Positions 53,434 through 63,648 are shown, counted from the stretch's first letter. The stretch is 64,000 bases of DNA from Rahnella woolbedingensis (GCF_003602095.1 NZ_RAHH01000018.1:57618-121617), one strand, 5' to 3'. Made by a program: numbers and translations. The notes: a model not told the origin generated them from the sequence alone.

Positions 53434-54486
53434 ATGACAACGTTTAACCCGATTGATCACCCGCATCGCCGCTACAATCCGCTGACCGATCAGTGGGTTT
53501 TAGTCAGTCCTCATCGCGCCAAGCGTCCGTGGCAGGGCCAGCAGGAAGCCGTTTCGCAGGAAGTGCTGCCGGTACATGATCCGGACTGTTTCCTGTGTCC
53601 GGGTAATACCCGTGTGACCGGCGATGTGAACCCGAAATACACCGGCACCTTTGTGTTCACCAACGATTATGCCGCGCTGATGCCGGACACGCCGTTTGCG
53701 CCGGAAAACGAAGACCCGCTGATGCGCGTTCAGAGCGCACGCGGCACCAGTCGTGTGATTTGCTTCTCGCCGGACCACAGCAAAACGCTGCCGCAACTGT
53801 CGGTGGAAGCGCTGACGGAAATCGTCAGAACCTGGCAGGAACAGAGTGCGGATCTGGCAAAAACCTATCCGTGGGTGCAGGTTTTCGAGAATAAAGGCGC
53901 CGCGATGGGCTGCTCGAATCCACATCCTCATGGTCAGATCTGGGCCAACAGTTTCCTGCCAAACGAAGCCGAGCGTGAAGATCGCCTGCAACGTGACTAC
54001 CTGGAAAAACAGGGCTCGCCGATGCTGGTCGATTACGTGCAGCGTGAGCTGGCAGATGGCAGCCGTATCGTGGTCGAAACACAACACTGGCTGGCGGTGG
54101 TGCCTTACTGGGCGGCGTGGCCGTTCGAAACGATTTTACTGCCGAAAGTGCATGTGAAACGCATTACTGAGCTTTCTGATGAACAGCGGAGTGATCTCGC
54201 GCTGGCGCTGAAAAAACTGACCAGCCGCTACGACAATTTGTTCCAGTGCTCTTTCCCGTATTCCATGGGCTGGCACGGCGCGCCGTTTACCGAAGGCGAC
54301 CACGAACACTGGCAGTTGCATGCGCATTTCTATCCACCGTTGCTGCGTTCAGCGACAGTGCGCAAATTCATGGTCGGCTACGAAATGCTGGCTGAAACCC
54401 AACGCGACCTGACAGCGGAACAAGCCGCAGAGCGTCTGCGGGCGGTGAGTGATGTTCATTATCGTGAGGCCGGAGAAAAACAATGA
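53434..54486 (+). CDS. galT: Galactose-1-phosphate uridylyltransferase
   Basis: A 350-residue Leloir pathway enzyme exchanging UMP between UDP-glucose and galactose 1-phosphate. The active-site HPH triad lies in [15 protein letters not shown] (His about 164 and 166), the zinc site in CFLCPGN and the later HPH region. The C-terminus overlaps the galK start by 4 bp (ATGA). Confidence 0.97.
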   Translation: MTTFNPIDHPHRRYNPLTDQWVLVSPHRAKRPWQGQQEAVSQEVLPVHDPDCFLCPGNTRVTGDVNPKYTGTFVFTNDYAALMPDTPFAPENEDPLMRVQSARGTSRVICFSPDHSKTLPQLSVEALTEIVRTWQEQSADLAKTYPWVQVFENKGAAMGCSNPHPHGQIWANSFLPNEAEREDRLQRDYLEKQGSPMLVDYVQRELADGSRIVVETQHWLAVVPYWAAWPFETILLPKVHVKRITELSDEQRSDLALALKKLTSRYDNLFQCSFPYSMGWHGAPFTEGDHEHWQLHAHFYPPLLRSATVRKFMVGYEMLAETQRDLTAEQAAERLRAVSDVHYREAGEKQ

Positions 54487-55631
54487 AACTGAAAACCAAG
54501 ACCCTGGAAATCTTTGCCGATAAATTTGGCTACCCTGCGACCATTACCATCAAAGCACCGGGCCGCGTAAACCTGATTGGCGAACATACCGACTATAACG
54601 ACGGCTTCGTGCTGCCGTGCGCCATCGACTATGAAACAGTCATCGCCTGCGCGCAGCGCAACGACCGCACGATCCGTGTGATTGCCGCCGATTACGATAA
54701 TGACGAAGACAGCTTCTCTCTCGATGAGCCGATTTTGCACACCGACGCGCACCCGTGGGCCAACTACGTGCGTGGCGTGGTGAAACATTTGATGCTGCGT
54801 AACAAGGATTTCTCCGGCGCAGATATGGTGATCAGCGGCAACGTGCCACAGGGCGCAGGTCTGAGTTCATCGGCATCGCTGGAAGTGGCGGTCGGTCAGG
54901 CGCTGAAATCATTGTACGACCTTCCGCTGGACGGCGTGGCGCTGGCGCTGAACGGCCAGGAAGCAGAGAACCAATTCGTCGGCTGTAACTGCGGCATTAT
55001 GGATCAGCTGATTTCCGCCCTCGGCAAAGAAAATCACTCGCTGCTGATCGACTGCCGTTCGCTGGAAACCCGCGCGGTCTCCATGCCGGAAAGCGCTGCG
55101 GTAGTCATCATCAATTCCAACGTGAAACGCGGTCTGGTTGACAGCGAATACAATGCCCGTCGCGAACAATGCGAAGTGGCGGCCCGCTTCTTCGGCGTGA
55201 AAGCACTGCGTGATGTTGACCCTGCCCTGTTCTTCTCCATTCAGGATGAACTGGATCCGGTGGTGGCCCGTCGTGCACGTCACGTGATCACTGAAAACGA
55301 CCGCACACTGGCGGCAGCTGATGCACTGGCCAGTGGTGACCTGAAACGTATGGGCGAACTGATGGCGGAATCTCACGCCTCCATGCGCGATGATTTCGAA
55401 ATCACCGTTCCGCAAATCGACAAGCTGGTAGAAATCGTCAAAGAAGTGATTGGCGATAAAGGCGGTGTACGTATGACCGGCGGCGGCTTCGGCGGTTGCA
55501 TCGTGGCACTGGTACCGCAAGATATGGTGGAAAAAGTCCGTGACGCGGTTGAACAGCAATATCACGCCCACAGCGGCCTGAAAGAAACTTTCTACGTTTG
55601 CACCGCTTCACAAGGAGCAGGCATATGTTAA
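54483..55631 (+). CDS. galK: Galactokinase
   Basis: A 382-residue GHMP kinase (382 in E. coli). The signature [15 protein letters not shown] is at about residues 28-42, the ATP loop [17 protein letters not shown] at about 120-136 and the third motif [15 protein letters not shown] near residue 335. It overlaps both galT (4 bp) and galM (7 bp). Confidence 0.97.
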   Translation: MKLKTKTLEIFADKFGYPATITIKAPGRVNLIGEHTDYNDGFVLPCAIDYETVIACAQRNDRTIRVIAADYDNDEDSFSLDEPILHTDAHPWANYVRGVVKHLMLRNKDFSGADMVISGNVPQGAGLSSSASLEVAVGQALKSLYDLPLDGVALALNGQEAENQFVGCNCGIMDQLISALGKENHSLLIDCRSLETRAVSMPESAAVVIINSNVKRGLVDSEYNARREQCEVAARFFGVKALRDVDPALFFSIQDELDPVVARRARHVITENDRTLAAADALASGDLKRMGELMAESHASMRDDFEITVPQIDKLVEIVKEVIGDKGGVRMTGGGFGGCIVALVPQDMVEKVRDAVEQQYHAHSGLKETFYVCTASQGAGIC

Positions 55632-56671
55632 AACCTGAAAACACACAGCTGGCGCCCGATGGCCAGCCGTTTGAACAGGTGACGCTACAGAATGCGGCGG
55701 GCGCTACCGCCACATTTATGGACTGGGGTGCGACCTGGTTATCCTTCACTCTGCCGCTGGCGGATGGCTCCACGCGTGAGCTGCTGCTCGGCTGTCAGTC
55801 GCCACTGGATTACATGAATCAGAGCGCGTATCTGGGTGCCACCGTGGGGCGTTATGCTAACCGTATCGCCCGCTCGCAGTTTGAAATTGACGGTAAACCG
55901 CATCTGGTGGTCGCCAATCAGGGCGTTCATCAGCTGCACGGCGGGCCGGAAGGTTTCCATGCGCGTCGCTGGAAAATCCTGGAGCAAACCGCGCAGAAAC
56001 TGACTTTTGAGTTGTTTTCTGCCGATGGTGATCAGGGTTATCCGGGCAATATGACCGCTAAAGTACATTATCAGCTGACGGACGATAACCGTCTGGAAAT
56101 TCGTTACGAAGCGACTGTCGATAAGCTGTGTCCGGTTAATCTGACCAATCACGCGTATTTCAATCTCGATGGCGAAGGGACTGACGCGCGCCAGCACAAG
56201 CTGCAACTGTTTGCTGACCGCTTCCTGCCGGTCGACAGCGACGGTATTCCGTGCGCCGATCCGACGCCGGTTGAACATACCGGTATGGATTTCAACGCCG
56301 CAAAAACGCTGGCGAAAGATTTCCTCGCTGACCGCGATCAGCAGCGGGTGAAAGGTTATGACCACGCTTACCTGCTGAACCGCTCGTGCAATACCGGTTC
56401 CAATCCGGCTGCGCATTTGTGGTCTGCGGACGGTAAAGTGAAAATGACCATGTTTACCTCAGCGCCTGCCGTACAGCTTTACAGTGGCAATTTCCTTGGC
56501 GGAACACCTAATCGCAGCGGCGGCGAATATGCCAGCTACAGCGGTGTGGCACTGGAAAGTGAATTCCTGCCGGACAGCCCGAATCACGCGACCTGGTCAC
56601 AGCCAAGCTGCTGGATTAAACCGGGGCAGACGTATAAATCTGCCACGACTTATCAGTTCTTCGCGCTATAA
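55625..56671 (+). CDS. galM: Galactose mutarotase
   Basis: A 348-residue aldose 1-epimerase interconverting alpha and beta galactose. The catalytic histidine lies in [12 protein letters not shown] and the catalytic glutamate near the end in [16 protein letters not shown]. The start at 55625 has AAGGAG 7 nt upstream inside galK. Last gene of the operon, followed by a terminator. Confidence 0.96.
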   Translation: MLKPENTQLAPDGQPFEQVTLQNAAGATATFMDWGATWLSFTLPLADGSTRELLLGCQSPLDYMNQSAYLGATVGRYANRIARSQFEIDGKPHLVVANQGVHQLHGGPEGFHARRWKILEQTAQKLTFELFSADGDQGYPGNMTAKVHYQLTDDNRLEIRYEATVDKLCPVNLTNHAYFNLDGEGTDARQHKLQLFADRFLPVDSDGIPCADPTPVEHTGMDFNAAKTLAKDFLADRDQQRVKGYDHAYLLNRSCNTGSNPAAHLWSADGKVKMTMFTSAPAVQLYSGNFLGGTPNRSGGEYASYSGVALESEFLPDSPNHATWSQPSCWIKPGQTYKSATTYQFFAL

Positions 56672-56679
56672 CGCCTTAC

Positions 56680-56708
56680 AGACAGGGTCCCCCGGCCCTG
56701 TCTTCATT
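56680..56708 (+). terminator. Terminator of the gal operon
   Basis: GACAGGG and CCCTGTC form the stem (56681-56702) over a C-rich loop, followed by TTCATTCATT. Confidence 0.7.
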
Positions 56709-56835
56709 CATTCCGACTTCGGCAAATTTGTGACTCACAGCGCATCTGTATCAGCACATTTTCAGCTAAAGACATTTCCCGCATCTACGCTTAGAGAGTG
56801 TCCTGCATAAAAGGACGTTTAATAAGGAATTCGAT

Positions 56836-57171
56836 ATGCGTTTACCTGTTGTGTTATCCCTGCTGGCAACGCTGTGTGCGGCTGGCTCCGCTCTGGCGGC
56901 CGATCCTGTGAAAGTGCCTTCTCCTGCTCAGACTGAGCAACGCCAAAAGATGACCGACTGTAATCAGCAGGCCACCACTCAGTCACTGAAAGGCGACGAC
57001 CGTAAAAAATTCATGAGCCAGTGCCTTAAGGCGGAAACCAAACCGGCAACGGCTGGCATGACGCCTCAGCAGGAGAAAATGAAAACCTGTAACGCCGACG
57101 CGGCGAAAAAAGAACTGAAAGGCGATGCCCGTAAAACCTTCATGAGTACCTGCCTGAAAAAAGCCAGCTAA
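56836..57171 (+). CDS. psiF: PsiF-repeat periplasmic protein
   Basis: A 111-residue protein with a signal peptide (cleavage after ALA, residue 21). Two copies of the PsiF repeat follow, each with a CN(Q/A)xA...LKGDxRKxFMSxCLK pattern, giving two pairs of cysteines. E. coli PsiF (106 residues) is phosphate-starvation inducible; its function is unknown. AATAAGGAATTCG precedes the start. I see no convincing Pho box upstream. Confidence 0.9.
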   Translation: MRLPVVLSLLATLCAAGSALAADPVKVPSPAQTEQRQKMTDCNQQATTQSLKGDDRKKFMSQCLKAETKPATAGMTPQQEKMKTCNADAAKKELKGDARKTFMSTCLKKAS

Positions 57172-57188
57172 CTGCTGTCCTTTTGCAC

Positions 57189-57228
57189 AAAACGCGCTGT
57201 CCGGGTAACCGTTCGCGCGTTTTGTTTT
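57189..57228 (+). terminator. Terminator after psiF
   Basis: AAAACGCGC and GCGCGTTTT form the stem, followed by GTTTT. Confidence 0.75.
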
Positions 57229-57324
57229 ACATCGCCGCAGCAAATTCGTTATGTTTAATACAAACGGCGTCCCGCAAAGGCTTCCTGAGGAAGTTTCAGA
57301 TTGCTGTCCGGGAGGCCAAGCCCC

Positions 57325-57346
57325 TATAATGATAACCGTTATCATT
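57325..57346. promoter_or_regulatory. gpmA promoter with overlapping Fur box
   Basis: A perfect -10 box TATAAT (57325-57330) runs directly into AATGATAACCGTTATCATT (57328-57346), a 9-1-9 palindrome that matches the Fur box. TTGCTG at 57301-57306 gives a -35 with an 18-bp spacer. Fur would cover the start site and repress; E. coli gpmA is likewise iron-regulated. Confidence 0.8.
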
Positions 57347-57375
57347 GAAAATTCAGTTAACTGAGGAGTTTAGCT

Positions 57376-58128
57376 ATGGCTGTAACCAAGCTGGTGCTGG
57401 TAAGACACGGTGAAAGTGAGTGGAACAAAGAAAACCGTTTTACCGGTTGGCATGATGTTGAACTGTCCGACAAAGGTCGCACTGAAGCAAAAGCGGCGGG
57501 TCAGCTGCTTAAAGACGAAGGCTTCGAATTCGACTTCGCTTATACCTCTGTGCTGAAACGTGCCATCCATACTCTGTGGAGCGTTTTGGACGAACTGAAC
57601 CAGCCATGGCTGCCGGTTGAGAAATCCTGGAAACTGAACGAACGTCATTACGGCGCGTTGCAGGGTCTGGATAAAGCAGAAACCGCTCAGAAATACGGTG
57701 ACGAGCAAGTTAAACAATGGCGTCGTGGCTTCGCTGTGACTCCGCCAGAACTGGATCGCGCTGATGAGCGTTTCCCAGGCCATGACCCGCGCTATGCAAA
57801 ACTGACCGCGGCTGAACTGCCAACGACAGAAAGCCTGGCGCTGACCATTGATCGCGTGATCCCTTACTGGACTGACGTTATCAAACCACGCATCGCCAGC
57901 GGCGAGCGCGTGATCATCGCTGCACACGGCAACTCCCTGCGTGCACTGGTGAAATACCTGGATAACCTGAGCGAAGAAGAAATTCTGGAACTGAACATCC
58001 CAACGGGCGTTCCATTGGTTTACGAATTCGACGAAAACTACAACCCCATCAAACGTTACTATCTGGGTAATGCCGACGAAATCGCAGCGAAAGCAGCGGC
58101 CGTGGCAAACCAGGGTAAAGCGAAGTAA
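57376..58128 (+). CDS. gpmA: 2,3-bisphosphoglycerate-dependent phosphoglycerate mutase
   Basis: A 250-residue glycolytic mutase, the same length as E. coli GpmA. The catalytic histidine is in [10 protein letters not shown] (H11), with the second active histidine in [14 protein letters not shown] (about 184), and [29 protein letters not shown] precedes the start. Codon use is of the highly expressed type. Confidence 0.98.
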   Translation: MAVTKLVLVRHGESEWNKENRFTGWHDVELSDKGRTEAKAAGQLLKDEGFEFDFAYTSVLKRAIHTLWSVLDELNQPWLPVEKSWKLNERHYGALQGLDKAETAQKYGDEQVKQWRRGFAVTPPELDRADERFPGHDPRYAKLTAAELPTTESLALTIDRVIPYWTDVIKPRIASGERVIIAAHGNSLRALVKYLDNLSEEEILELNIPTGVPLVYEFDENYNPIKRYYLGNADEIAAKAAAVANQGKAK

Positions 58129-58161
58129 TTTCGCTCTTCTGTGTCATCACAGAATCCGTGC

Positions 58162-58187
58162 AAAAGGGACCGAAAGGTCCCTTTTTT
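58162..58187 (+). terminator. Terminator after gpmA
   Basis: AAAGGGACC-GAAA-GGTCCCTTTTTT: a 9-bp stem with a stable GAAA loop and T run. Confidence 0.95.
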
Positions 58188-58199
58188 GTCGCTCAGCAT

Positions 58200-58352
58200 C
58201 TAAAAAAAATATCGCATGGCCAGCAGAGAAATAAAATAAATCACTGCACAAATTTGCAGCGCTCTATAAAACCATCGGGTGTGGCGCCAAAGATAACGTT
58301 CCCTTTCATTAGCCTCATGTATCGCTTTATCCATCTCATCCCCTGTCATCAT
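58200..58352 (-). CDS. Putative small membrane protein, 50 residues
   Basis: A 50-codon frame beginning MMTGDEMDKAIHEANERERY and continuing LWRHTRWFYRALQICAVIYF to ...LLAMRYFF. The N-terminal half is charged and helical, the C-terminal half is one transmembrane helix (about 31-46), a layout typical of bacterial small inner-membrane proteins. AGGGAG ends 6 nt before the ATG at 58352, an excellent ribosome site. It is convergent with gpmA, ending just beyond the gpmA terminator. No name is known to me. Confidence 0.6.
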   Translation of the reverse strand: MMTGDEMDKAIHEANERERYLWRHTRWFYRALQICAVIYFISLLAMRYFF

Positions 58353-58461
58353 TTTGTTCTCCCTGTATTAGTCTTTTATATTCTTCACTATCCTGATATT
58401 AATCTGATAAATACGTGAGTGTTGACACATTCCCGGAAAAAATGAAATGAGGAGAAAAATA

Positions 58462-58935
58462 ATGCCCGTAAGACTCGCCTCCCCGGATGAAGCAGAAATA
58501 CTTTGGGAAATACGAAATCAGGCTATCCGCCACGGATGTAAAAATACCTATGACGCCGGGATTGTGAAGGCCTGGACGCCGGATCGGATGCCTGCGGGAT
58601 TTCCTCAGGCTATTACCCGCAATCCCTTTTTTGTGGCAACCGATCCCGATGAAGATTCCCCTGCAGCCACGGGCTTTCTTGATCTTGAAAATGGCAGCGT
58701 TGAAGCCGTTTTCACATTGCCCGGATCAGAAGGAAAAGGACTGGCGTCACAGATACTGGCAGCCATTAAAGCAGAAGCGAGGTCCCGCGGTTTTACCTCG
58801 CTGACGCTGGCTTCCACGCCTAACGCCTTCGGGTTTTATCAGAGAAACGGGTTCAGTCTGGTGAAGGAAAGTTTGTATCGTTCAGATATGGCGAATGCCG
58901 ATTTGCGCTGCATGGATATGCGTTGCGAGTTGTAA
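58462..58935 (+). CDS. GNAT-family N-acetyltransferase
   Basis: A 157-residue acetyltransferase. The acetyl-CoA loop reads LPGSEGKGLASQIL (motif A, about residues 93-106), and the C-terminal part GFTSLTLASTPNAFGFYQRNGF gives the typical tyrosine/FYxxxGF signature. The ATG at 58462 has GAGGAG 9 nt upstream; an ATG five codons earlier is less likely. The substrate (protein, drug or small molecule) is unknown. It lies between gpmA and aroG, where E. coli has no gene. Confidence 0.85.
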   Translation: MPVRLASPDEAEILWEIRNQAIRHGCKNTYDAGIVKAWTPDRMPAGFPQAITRNPFFVATDPDEDSPAATGFLDLENGSVEAVFTLPGSEGKGLASQILAAIKAEARSRGFTSLTLASTPNAFGFYQRNGFSLVKESLYRSDMANADLRCMDMRCEL

Positions 58936-58952
58936 GCTTGGCAGCAGAAAAT

Positions 58953-58975
58953 AAAAAGCCCCGTATTGACGGGGC
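58953..58975 (-). terminator. Terminator after aroG
   Basis: GCCCCGT-attg-ACGGGGC; on the minus strand TTTTTATTTT follows. Confidence 0.85.
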
Positions 58976-59002
58976 CCGATATTTCTTTACTGTGCGAAGG
59001 AA

Positions 59003-60055
59003 TTAACCGCGACGCGCTTTCACTGCGTTGGCAAGACTACGCAGCAGCACTTCGGTATCTTCCCAGCCGATGCAGGCATCGGTCACGCTCTGGCCGTAAA
59101 CCAGTGGCTCGCCGCTGTCGAGGCTCTGGTTACCTTCCACCAGATGACTCTCAACCATCACGCCCATTACCGCCTGTTCACCGCCAGCCACTTGTGCGCA
59201 AACGTCTTCACAGACTTCCATCTGCTTTTTAAATTGCTTGCTGCTGTTGGCATGGCTGAAGTCGATCATGATGCGGGCTGGCAGGCCACCTTTTTTCAGG
59301 CCTTCTTTCACTTCCTGCACATCCTGCGCGCTGTAGTTTGGCTTTTTTCCGCCGCGCAAAATGATATGGCAGTCGTTATTTCCGCTGGTATTCACGATAG
59401 CGGAGTGACCCCATTTGGTCACTGACAGGAAGCAGTGCGGTGCGCCTGCGGCGTTAATGGCGTCGATAGCCACTTTGATGGTGCCGTCGGTGCCGTTTTT
59501 GAAACCGACCGGGCAGGATAAACCGGAGGAAAGCTCACGATGTACCTGAGATTCTGTCGTACGTGCGCCGATGGCGCCCCAGCTCATTAAATCCGCCAGA
59601 TATTGTGGCGTGATCATGTCCAGGAACTCACCAGCAGCAGGCAAACCGGTGTCATTAATATCAAGTAACAATTTGCGGGCAATGCGCAAACCGTCGTTAA
59701 TCTGGTAGCTGTTGTTCATATGCGGGTCATTGATCAGCCCCTTCCAGCCCACCGTGGTACGCGGTTTTTCGAAATAAACGCGCATAACGATTTCCAGATC
59801 GCCCTGCAATTCTTCGCGCATTTTCAGCAGGCGTGCGGCGTATTCTTTGGCCGCTTTAGGATCATTGATAGAGCAAGGGCCAACAACAACCAGCAGACGG
59901 TCATCGTTTCCTTTCAGGATCTTATGAATGGCATTGCGGGCCTGAGAGACGGTTTTTGCCGCTTTGTCAGTGGCGGGAAACTTTTCCAGAAGAGCAACAG
60001 GGGGTAAAAGTTCCTTAATTTCTTTGATGCGTAAATCGTCGTTTTGATAATTCAT
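59003..60055 (-). CDS. aroG: Phenylalanine-sensitive DAHP synthase
   Basis: A 350-residue class I DAHP synthase that makes the first shikimate-pathway intermediate from PEP and erythrose 4-phosphate. It matches E. coli AroG (350) nearly throughout: MNYQNDDLRIKEIKELLPPVALLEKFP, VGPCSIND, EKPRTTVGWKGLINDP and GVMVESHLVEGNQ. The start at 60055 is that of the family; an 11-codon extension is unsupported. A TyrR box lies upstream. Confidence 0.97.
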   Translation of the reverse strand: MNYQNDDLRIKEIKELLPPVALLEKFPATDKAAKTVSQARNAIHKILKGNDDRLLVVVGPCSINDPKAAKEYAARLLKMREELQGDLEIVMRVYFEKPRTTVGWKGLINDPHMNNSYQINDGLRIARKLLLDINDTGLPAAGEFLDMITPQYLADLMSWGAIGARTTESQVHRELSSGLSCPVGFKNGTDGTIKVAIDAINAAGAPHCFLSVTKWGHSAIVNTSGNNDCHIILRGGKKPNYSAQDVQEVKEGLKKGGLPARIMIDFSHANSSKQFKKQMEVCEDVCAQVAGGEQAVMGVMVESHLVEGNQSLDSGEPLVYGQSVTDACIGWEDTEVLLRSLANAVKARRG

Positions 60056-60132
60056 AACTGTTCCATTGGGGGTGTTCATAAGAGACAAAGCGAAACGCTG
60101 ACCGCCTTCAATCTAGCCGGATTGGGCATCGG

Positions 60133-60150
60133 TGTAAATCTACTTTTACA
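60133..60150. promoter_or_regulatory. TyrR box upstream of aroG
   Basis: TGTAAA-N6-TTTACA is a perfect match to the strong TyrR box consensus, 78 bp upstream of aroG. E. coli aroG is TyrR-repressed with phenylalanine. Confidence 0.88.
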
Positions 60151-60257
60151 CTTACGAATAGTCTCATTTTGATTTAAGACATGATTTGTTTGGCTAGGCT
60201 TTTATCAGACACATGAAACACGACCACGGACCTTTCTGAAACAATGGAGATGACATT

Positions 60258-60587
60258 ATGAAAAAGCTCGCAATCATGTTACTGACTGCCACTATGGCTC
60301 TGACAACAGGCGCGGCCTTTGCTGCCGGGGATACCTCAGCGGGTGATAACAACGGCCAGGCTAACCAGTCAGGCTCGCCGGGCTCGATTCAGAAGATGGC
60401 ACCAAAGAGTGTTGATAATGACCAGATTAACAACACGAATAAGCCAGCGGATGAAGTGAACACCAAAACGGATACCACCGAACATCACATGAGTAAAAAC
60501 AAAGAGCATAAGAAAGCGATGTGTAAGGACGGACGTTGTCCTGACCAGGCTCCTGGTACCACGCAATCAAAAGAAACCGGTAAGTAA
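60258..60587 (+). CDS. ybgS: YbgS-like periplasmic protein
   Basis: A 109-residue exported protein with a signal peptide (cleavage after AAFA, residue 22). The mature part is low-complexity, rich in Asn, Lys, Asp and Gln, with one CKDGRC pair. It corresponds to E. coli YbgS (about 126 residues), of unknown function, which lies between aroG and zitB there too. GGAGATGACATT precedes the start. Confidence 0.88.
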   Translation: MKKLAIMLLTATMALTTGAAFAAGDTSAGDNNGQANQSGSPGSIQKMAPKSVDNDQINNTNKPADEVNTKTDTTEHHMSKNKEHKKAMCKDGRCPDQAPGTTQSKETGK

Positions 60588-60611
60588 AGACGCCGGTTGT
60601 CTCTCACTCAG

Positions 60612-60636
60612 GAGGAACTTCGGTTCCTCTTTTTTT
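60612..60636 (+). terminator. Terminator after ybgS
   Basis: GAGGAAC-TTCG-GTTCCTC with seven T residues; the UUCG loop is very stable. Confidence 0.95.
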
Positions 60637-60713
60637 GTTCTTCCCCCTTCTTGCAACACTGCGTGATTACGTTATTGTGATCTTCTCTGTTCATCCTTTT
60701 TGTGAATAACATT

Positions 60714-61667
60714 ATGTCCTCTTCCCTGTTACCGCAGGATAAAAATAGCCGCCGTCTGTTGCTGGCTTTCCTTGTCACCGTGGTCTTTATGGTTGCGGAA
60801 GTCATTGGCGGCCTGATTTCCGGTTCTCTGGCGTTGCTGGCAGATGCTGGTCATATGCTGACCGATGCTGCCGCTTTGCTGGTGGCGCTGATGGCGGTGC
60901 GTTTTGCGAAACGTAAACCTAATTCACGGCATACCTTTGGTTATCTGCGCCTGACGACCATGGCGGCTTTCGTTAATGCTGCAGCGCTGTTAGTGATTGT
61001 GGTACTGATCGTCTGGGAAGCTATTGCCCGCTTCTTCAATCCACAGCCGGTCATGGGCACCACGATGCTGGTCATCGCTATCGCCGGGCTGTTTGCCAAT
61101 ATTCTGGCGTTCTGGTTACTGCATCAGGGTGAGGAAAAGGCCAACATCAACGTGCGCGCTGCGGCGCTGCATGTGCTGGGGGATTTGCTGGGCTCGATTG
61201 GTGCGGTCGCGGCGGCGCTGATCATTATGTATACCGGCTGGACGCCCATCGACCCGATTCTGTCGGTGCTGGTGTCATGTCTGGTGCTCAATAACGCCTG
61301 GCGACTGCTGCGTGAAAGTTTTCATGAGCTGCTGGAAGGTACGCCGGAAGAAATTGATATCGATAAATTGCGCCGCGATTTGTCGATGAGCATTGCGGAA
61401 GTGCGCAATGTCCATCACGTTCATGTCTGGCAGATTGGTGAACAAAGGCTGATGACGCTGCATGTTCAGGTCGTCCCCCCGCACGACCACGATGCGCTGC
61501 TCGATCGCATTCAGCATCATCTGCGGGAGAAATGTCGCATCGGCCATGCGACGATCCAGATGGAGTATGGCCGCTGTGAAACGCCGGATTGCGAGATAAA
61601 TGAAATTCCGGCTGCCAGCGCAGACCATGATCATCACGGGCACAGCCACGCACACCATCATCACTGA
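60714..61667 (+). CDS. zitB: Zinc transporter ZitB (CDF family)
   Basis: A 317-residue cation diffusion facilitator exporting zinc. It has six membrane segments, the metal-site motif in TM2 ([19 protein letters not shown]) and its TM5 partner ([17 protein letters not shown]), followed by a cytoplasmic domain ([32 protein letters not shown]). It ends in a histidine-rich tail. E. coli ZitB has an additional His-rich N-terminus that is missing here. The ATG at 60714 is chosen over a GTG four codons earlier; the ribosome site is weak either way. Confidence 0.94.
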   Translation: MSSSLLPQDKNSRRLLLAFLVTVVFMVAEVIGGLISGSLALLADAGHMLTDAAALLVALMAVRFAKRKPNSRHTFGYLRLTTMAAFVNAAALLVIVVLIVWEAIARFFNPQPVMGTTMLVIAIAGLFANILAFWLLHQGEEKANINVRAAALHVLGDLLGSIGAVAAALIIMYTGWTPIDPILSVLVSCLVLNNAWRLLRESFHELLEGTPEEIDIDKLRRDLSMSIAEVRNVHHVHVWQIGEQRLMTLHVQVVPPHDHDALLDRIQHHLREKCRIGHATIQMEYGRCETPDCEINEIPAASADHDHHGHSHAHHHH

Positions 61668-61689
61668 TTGTTCTTGAATAGCAGAAAGC

Positions 61690-61717
61690 AAAACGCCTCC
61701 ATCACGGAGGCGTTTTT
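61690..61717. terminator. Terminator between zitB and pnuC
   Basis: AAAACGCCTCC and GGAGGCGTTTT flank a short loop; T residues follow on the plus strand, and the A run may serve the convergent pnuC. Confidence 0.88.
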
Positions 61718-61729
61718 GTTTAAACGGAT

Positions 61730-62455
61730 TCAGGCCGTTTGCAAAGGCTGTGAGCCGTTTTGCTTCGCACTTTTGATCCACAGCCACGAGCCGTTCAGTG
61801 CAATCAGCGTCAGCAGCACGTATTCCAGCGCCATTGCATAAACGCCCTGATAGGCAAAAATCGCCACGCTTATGACATCGATTACCACCCACAGCAGCCA
61901 GTTCTCGACATATTTGCGTGTCATCAGCAGCATCGCCACAATCGACAGCACCATCATTGATGAATCCCAGAACGGGAAAGCATCCGGCTGCAATTCTGGC
62001 ATCCGGACATTCAGCCCCAGCGCCTGCATCAGATTGACCGCCAGCAGCGTGAGCGTGGCAAATACGCGATCAATGTTAAACGTCATCAGCAGAATACCGG
62101 CGACGCACACTGCGCCCCAGATCAGCGCTTTACCACGCGGCAACCAGCGGATCTGCAATTCAGCTTGCTGATCGGCTGTCTGACGGCTCCACGCATACCA
62201 GCCATAGATATTGGCGGCAAAAAAGAAGATCTGCAGCAGCAGGCTGGCGTAAAGCTGGATCTGAAAGAAGATGATCGCAAATAAGGTGACGTTGATCAGA
62301 CCGAACGCATAGTTAATCAGCTTTTCTTTGCTGGCGTACCAGATACATAGCAAACCAAAAATGGTGCCAACCGCTTCAATCCACGACAGGTCATATCCGC
62401 CTTTCCCGAGAGGAATATGAACCAGAATATTGCTGGTACTGAAAAAATCCATCAT
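61730..62455 (-). CDS. pnuC: Nicotinamide riboside transporter PnuC
   Basis: A 241-residue membrane protein with about seven helices. Family blocks: SWIEAVGTIFGLLCIWYASKEKLINYAFGLIN and the NIYGWYAW and ENWLLWVVIDVISVAIF segments containing the substrate-site aromatic residues. It takes up nicotinamide riboside by facilitated diffusion. AAGGAAGG lies 5 nt before the ATG at 62455. It follows nadA by 38 bp, giving the NAD salvage operon nadA-pnuC known in enterobacteria and controlled by NadR. Confidence 0.95.
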   Translation of the reverse strand: MMDFFSTSNILVHIPLGKGGYDLSWIEAVGTIFGLLCIWYASKEKLINYAFGLINVTLFAIIFFQIQLYASLLLQIFFFAANIYGWYAWSRQTADQQAELQIRWLPRGKALIWGAVCVAGILLMTFNIDRVFATLTLLAVNLMQALGLNVRMPELQPDAFPFWDSSMMVLSIVAMLLMTRKYVENWLLWVVIDVISVAIFAYQGVYAMALEYVLLTLIALNGSWLWIKSAKQNGSQPLQTA

Positions 62456-62493
62456 CACGTCCTTCCTTTTTCGTCAGTCACATCGCGTTTTGC

Positions 62494-63558
62494 TTACAGG
62501 GCTTTGGCCTGCGTGCGTAATTTGAGTTGTGCAGCAAAATCCAGCATGCGGTTTAACGGAATAAGTGACTTCACACGCAGCGCCTCATCCACTTCTATCG
62601 CGTGTTCTGCTCCGCCATGCTCCAGCCCCTCAGCAATGGCTTTCAGGCCGTTCATCGCCATCCACGGACAATGCGCGCAGGTACGACAACTTGCACCCTC
62701 GCCTGCGGTTGGCGCTTCAAATAATTCTTTATCCGGACACGCCTGCTGCATTTTGTAGAAAATCCCGCGGTCGGTCGCCACGATCAGCTGTTTCTGTGGC
62801 AGCGTTTTCGCCGCCTGGATCAGCTGGCTGGTGGAACCCACGGCATCAGCCATATCCACAATCGCCTGAGGAGACTCAGGATGCACCAGAACAGCGGCAT
62901 TTGGATACAAGCCTTTCATTCGGGTCAGGGCCTGGGTTTTAAACTCGTCATGGACGATACAGGCGCCCTGCCAGCACAGGACATCAGCTCCCGTCTGTTT
63001 GCGAACGTAATTCCCGAGGTGACGATCCGGTGCCCAGATGATTTTTTCGCCCAGACTATCAAGATGCTCAATCAGTTCTACCGCAATGCTTGAAGTGACC
63101 ACCCAGTCGGCCCGGGCTTTTACCGCCGCCGAGGTATTAGCGTAGACCACAACGGTGCGATCGGGGTGCTGGTCGCAGAAATCTGAGAAAGCCTGTTCAG
63201 GACAGCCTAAATCCAGCGAGCATTCTGCATTCAGCGTCGGCATGAGAACTGTTTTTTCCGGGCTGAGGATTTTGGCCGTTTCGCCCATGAATCTCACACC
63301 GGCAACCAGAAGAGTGGAAGCAGGATGCTGACTGCCAAAACGCGCCATCTCCAGTGAGTCAGCAACGATGCCACCGGTTTCTTCTGCCAGCGCCTGAATT
63401 TCAGGATCAGTGTAGTAATGCGCCACCATCACGGCATCACGTTCCTTCAGCAGTTTTCGGATCTTCTCTTTATAGAAGGTCTTTTCATCTGCACTCAGAA
63501 CGGCAGGTTTAGGAGGAAAAGGATAAACCGCCGCATTCAGATCCAATGTTTCGCTCAT
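62494..63558 (-). CDS. nadA: Quinolinate synthase A
   Basis: A 354-residue [4Fe-4S] enzyme that joins iminoaspartate and dihydroxyacetone phosphate into quinolinate for NAD synthesis. It follows E. coli NadA closely, including the cluster cysteines in [25 protein letters not shown] and the terminal [13 protein letters not shown]. The start at 63558 ([18 protein letters not shown]) fits the family; an in-frame ATG three codons earlier has no ribosome site. Confidence 0.97.
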   Translation of the reverse strand: MSETLDLNAAVYPFPPKPAVLSADEKTFYKEKIRKLLKERDAVMVAHYYTDPEIQALAEETGGIVADSLEMARFGSQHPASTLLVAGVRFMGETAKILSPEKTVLMPTLNAECSLDLGCPEQAFSDFCDQHPDRTVVVYANTSAAVKARADWVVTSSIAVELIEHLDSLGEKIIWAPDRHLGNYVRKQTGADVLCWQGACIVHDEFKTQALTRMKGLYPNAAVLVHPESPQAIVDMADAVGSTSQLIQAAKTLPQKQLIVATDRGIFYKMQQACPDKELFEAPTAGEGASCRTCAHCPWMAMNGLKAIAEGLEHGGAEHAIEVDEALRVKSLIPLNRMLDFAAQLKLRTQAKAL

Positions 63559-63630
63559 ACTCGTCATCTCATTCAGTCAGGCAAGCCCGGAAAGCCAGAA
63601 GCCGCAACAGATCGCATCCTGAAATCCGTT

Positions 63631-63648
63631 GGTTTTGTATGCTAAACA
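63631..63648. promoter_or_regulatory. Probable NadR box
   Basis: GGTTTT-N6-TAAACA matches the NadR consensus TGTTTA-N6-TAAACA with an intact right half and 4 of 6 on the left, 73 bp upstream of nadA. NadR represses nadA-pnuC when NAD is plentiful. Confidence 0.55.

Noticed and set aside
56710..56835. Pho box upstream of psiF
   Set aside because: CTGTATC-like words occur, but not in the required 7-4-7 repeat arrangement.
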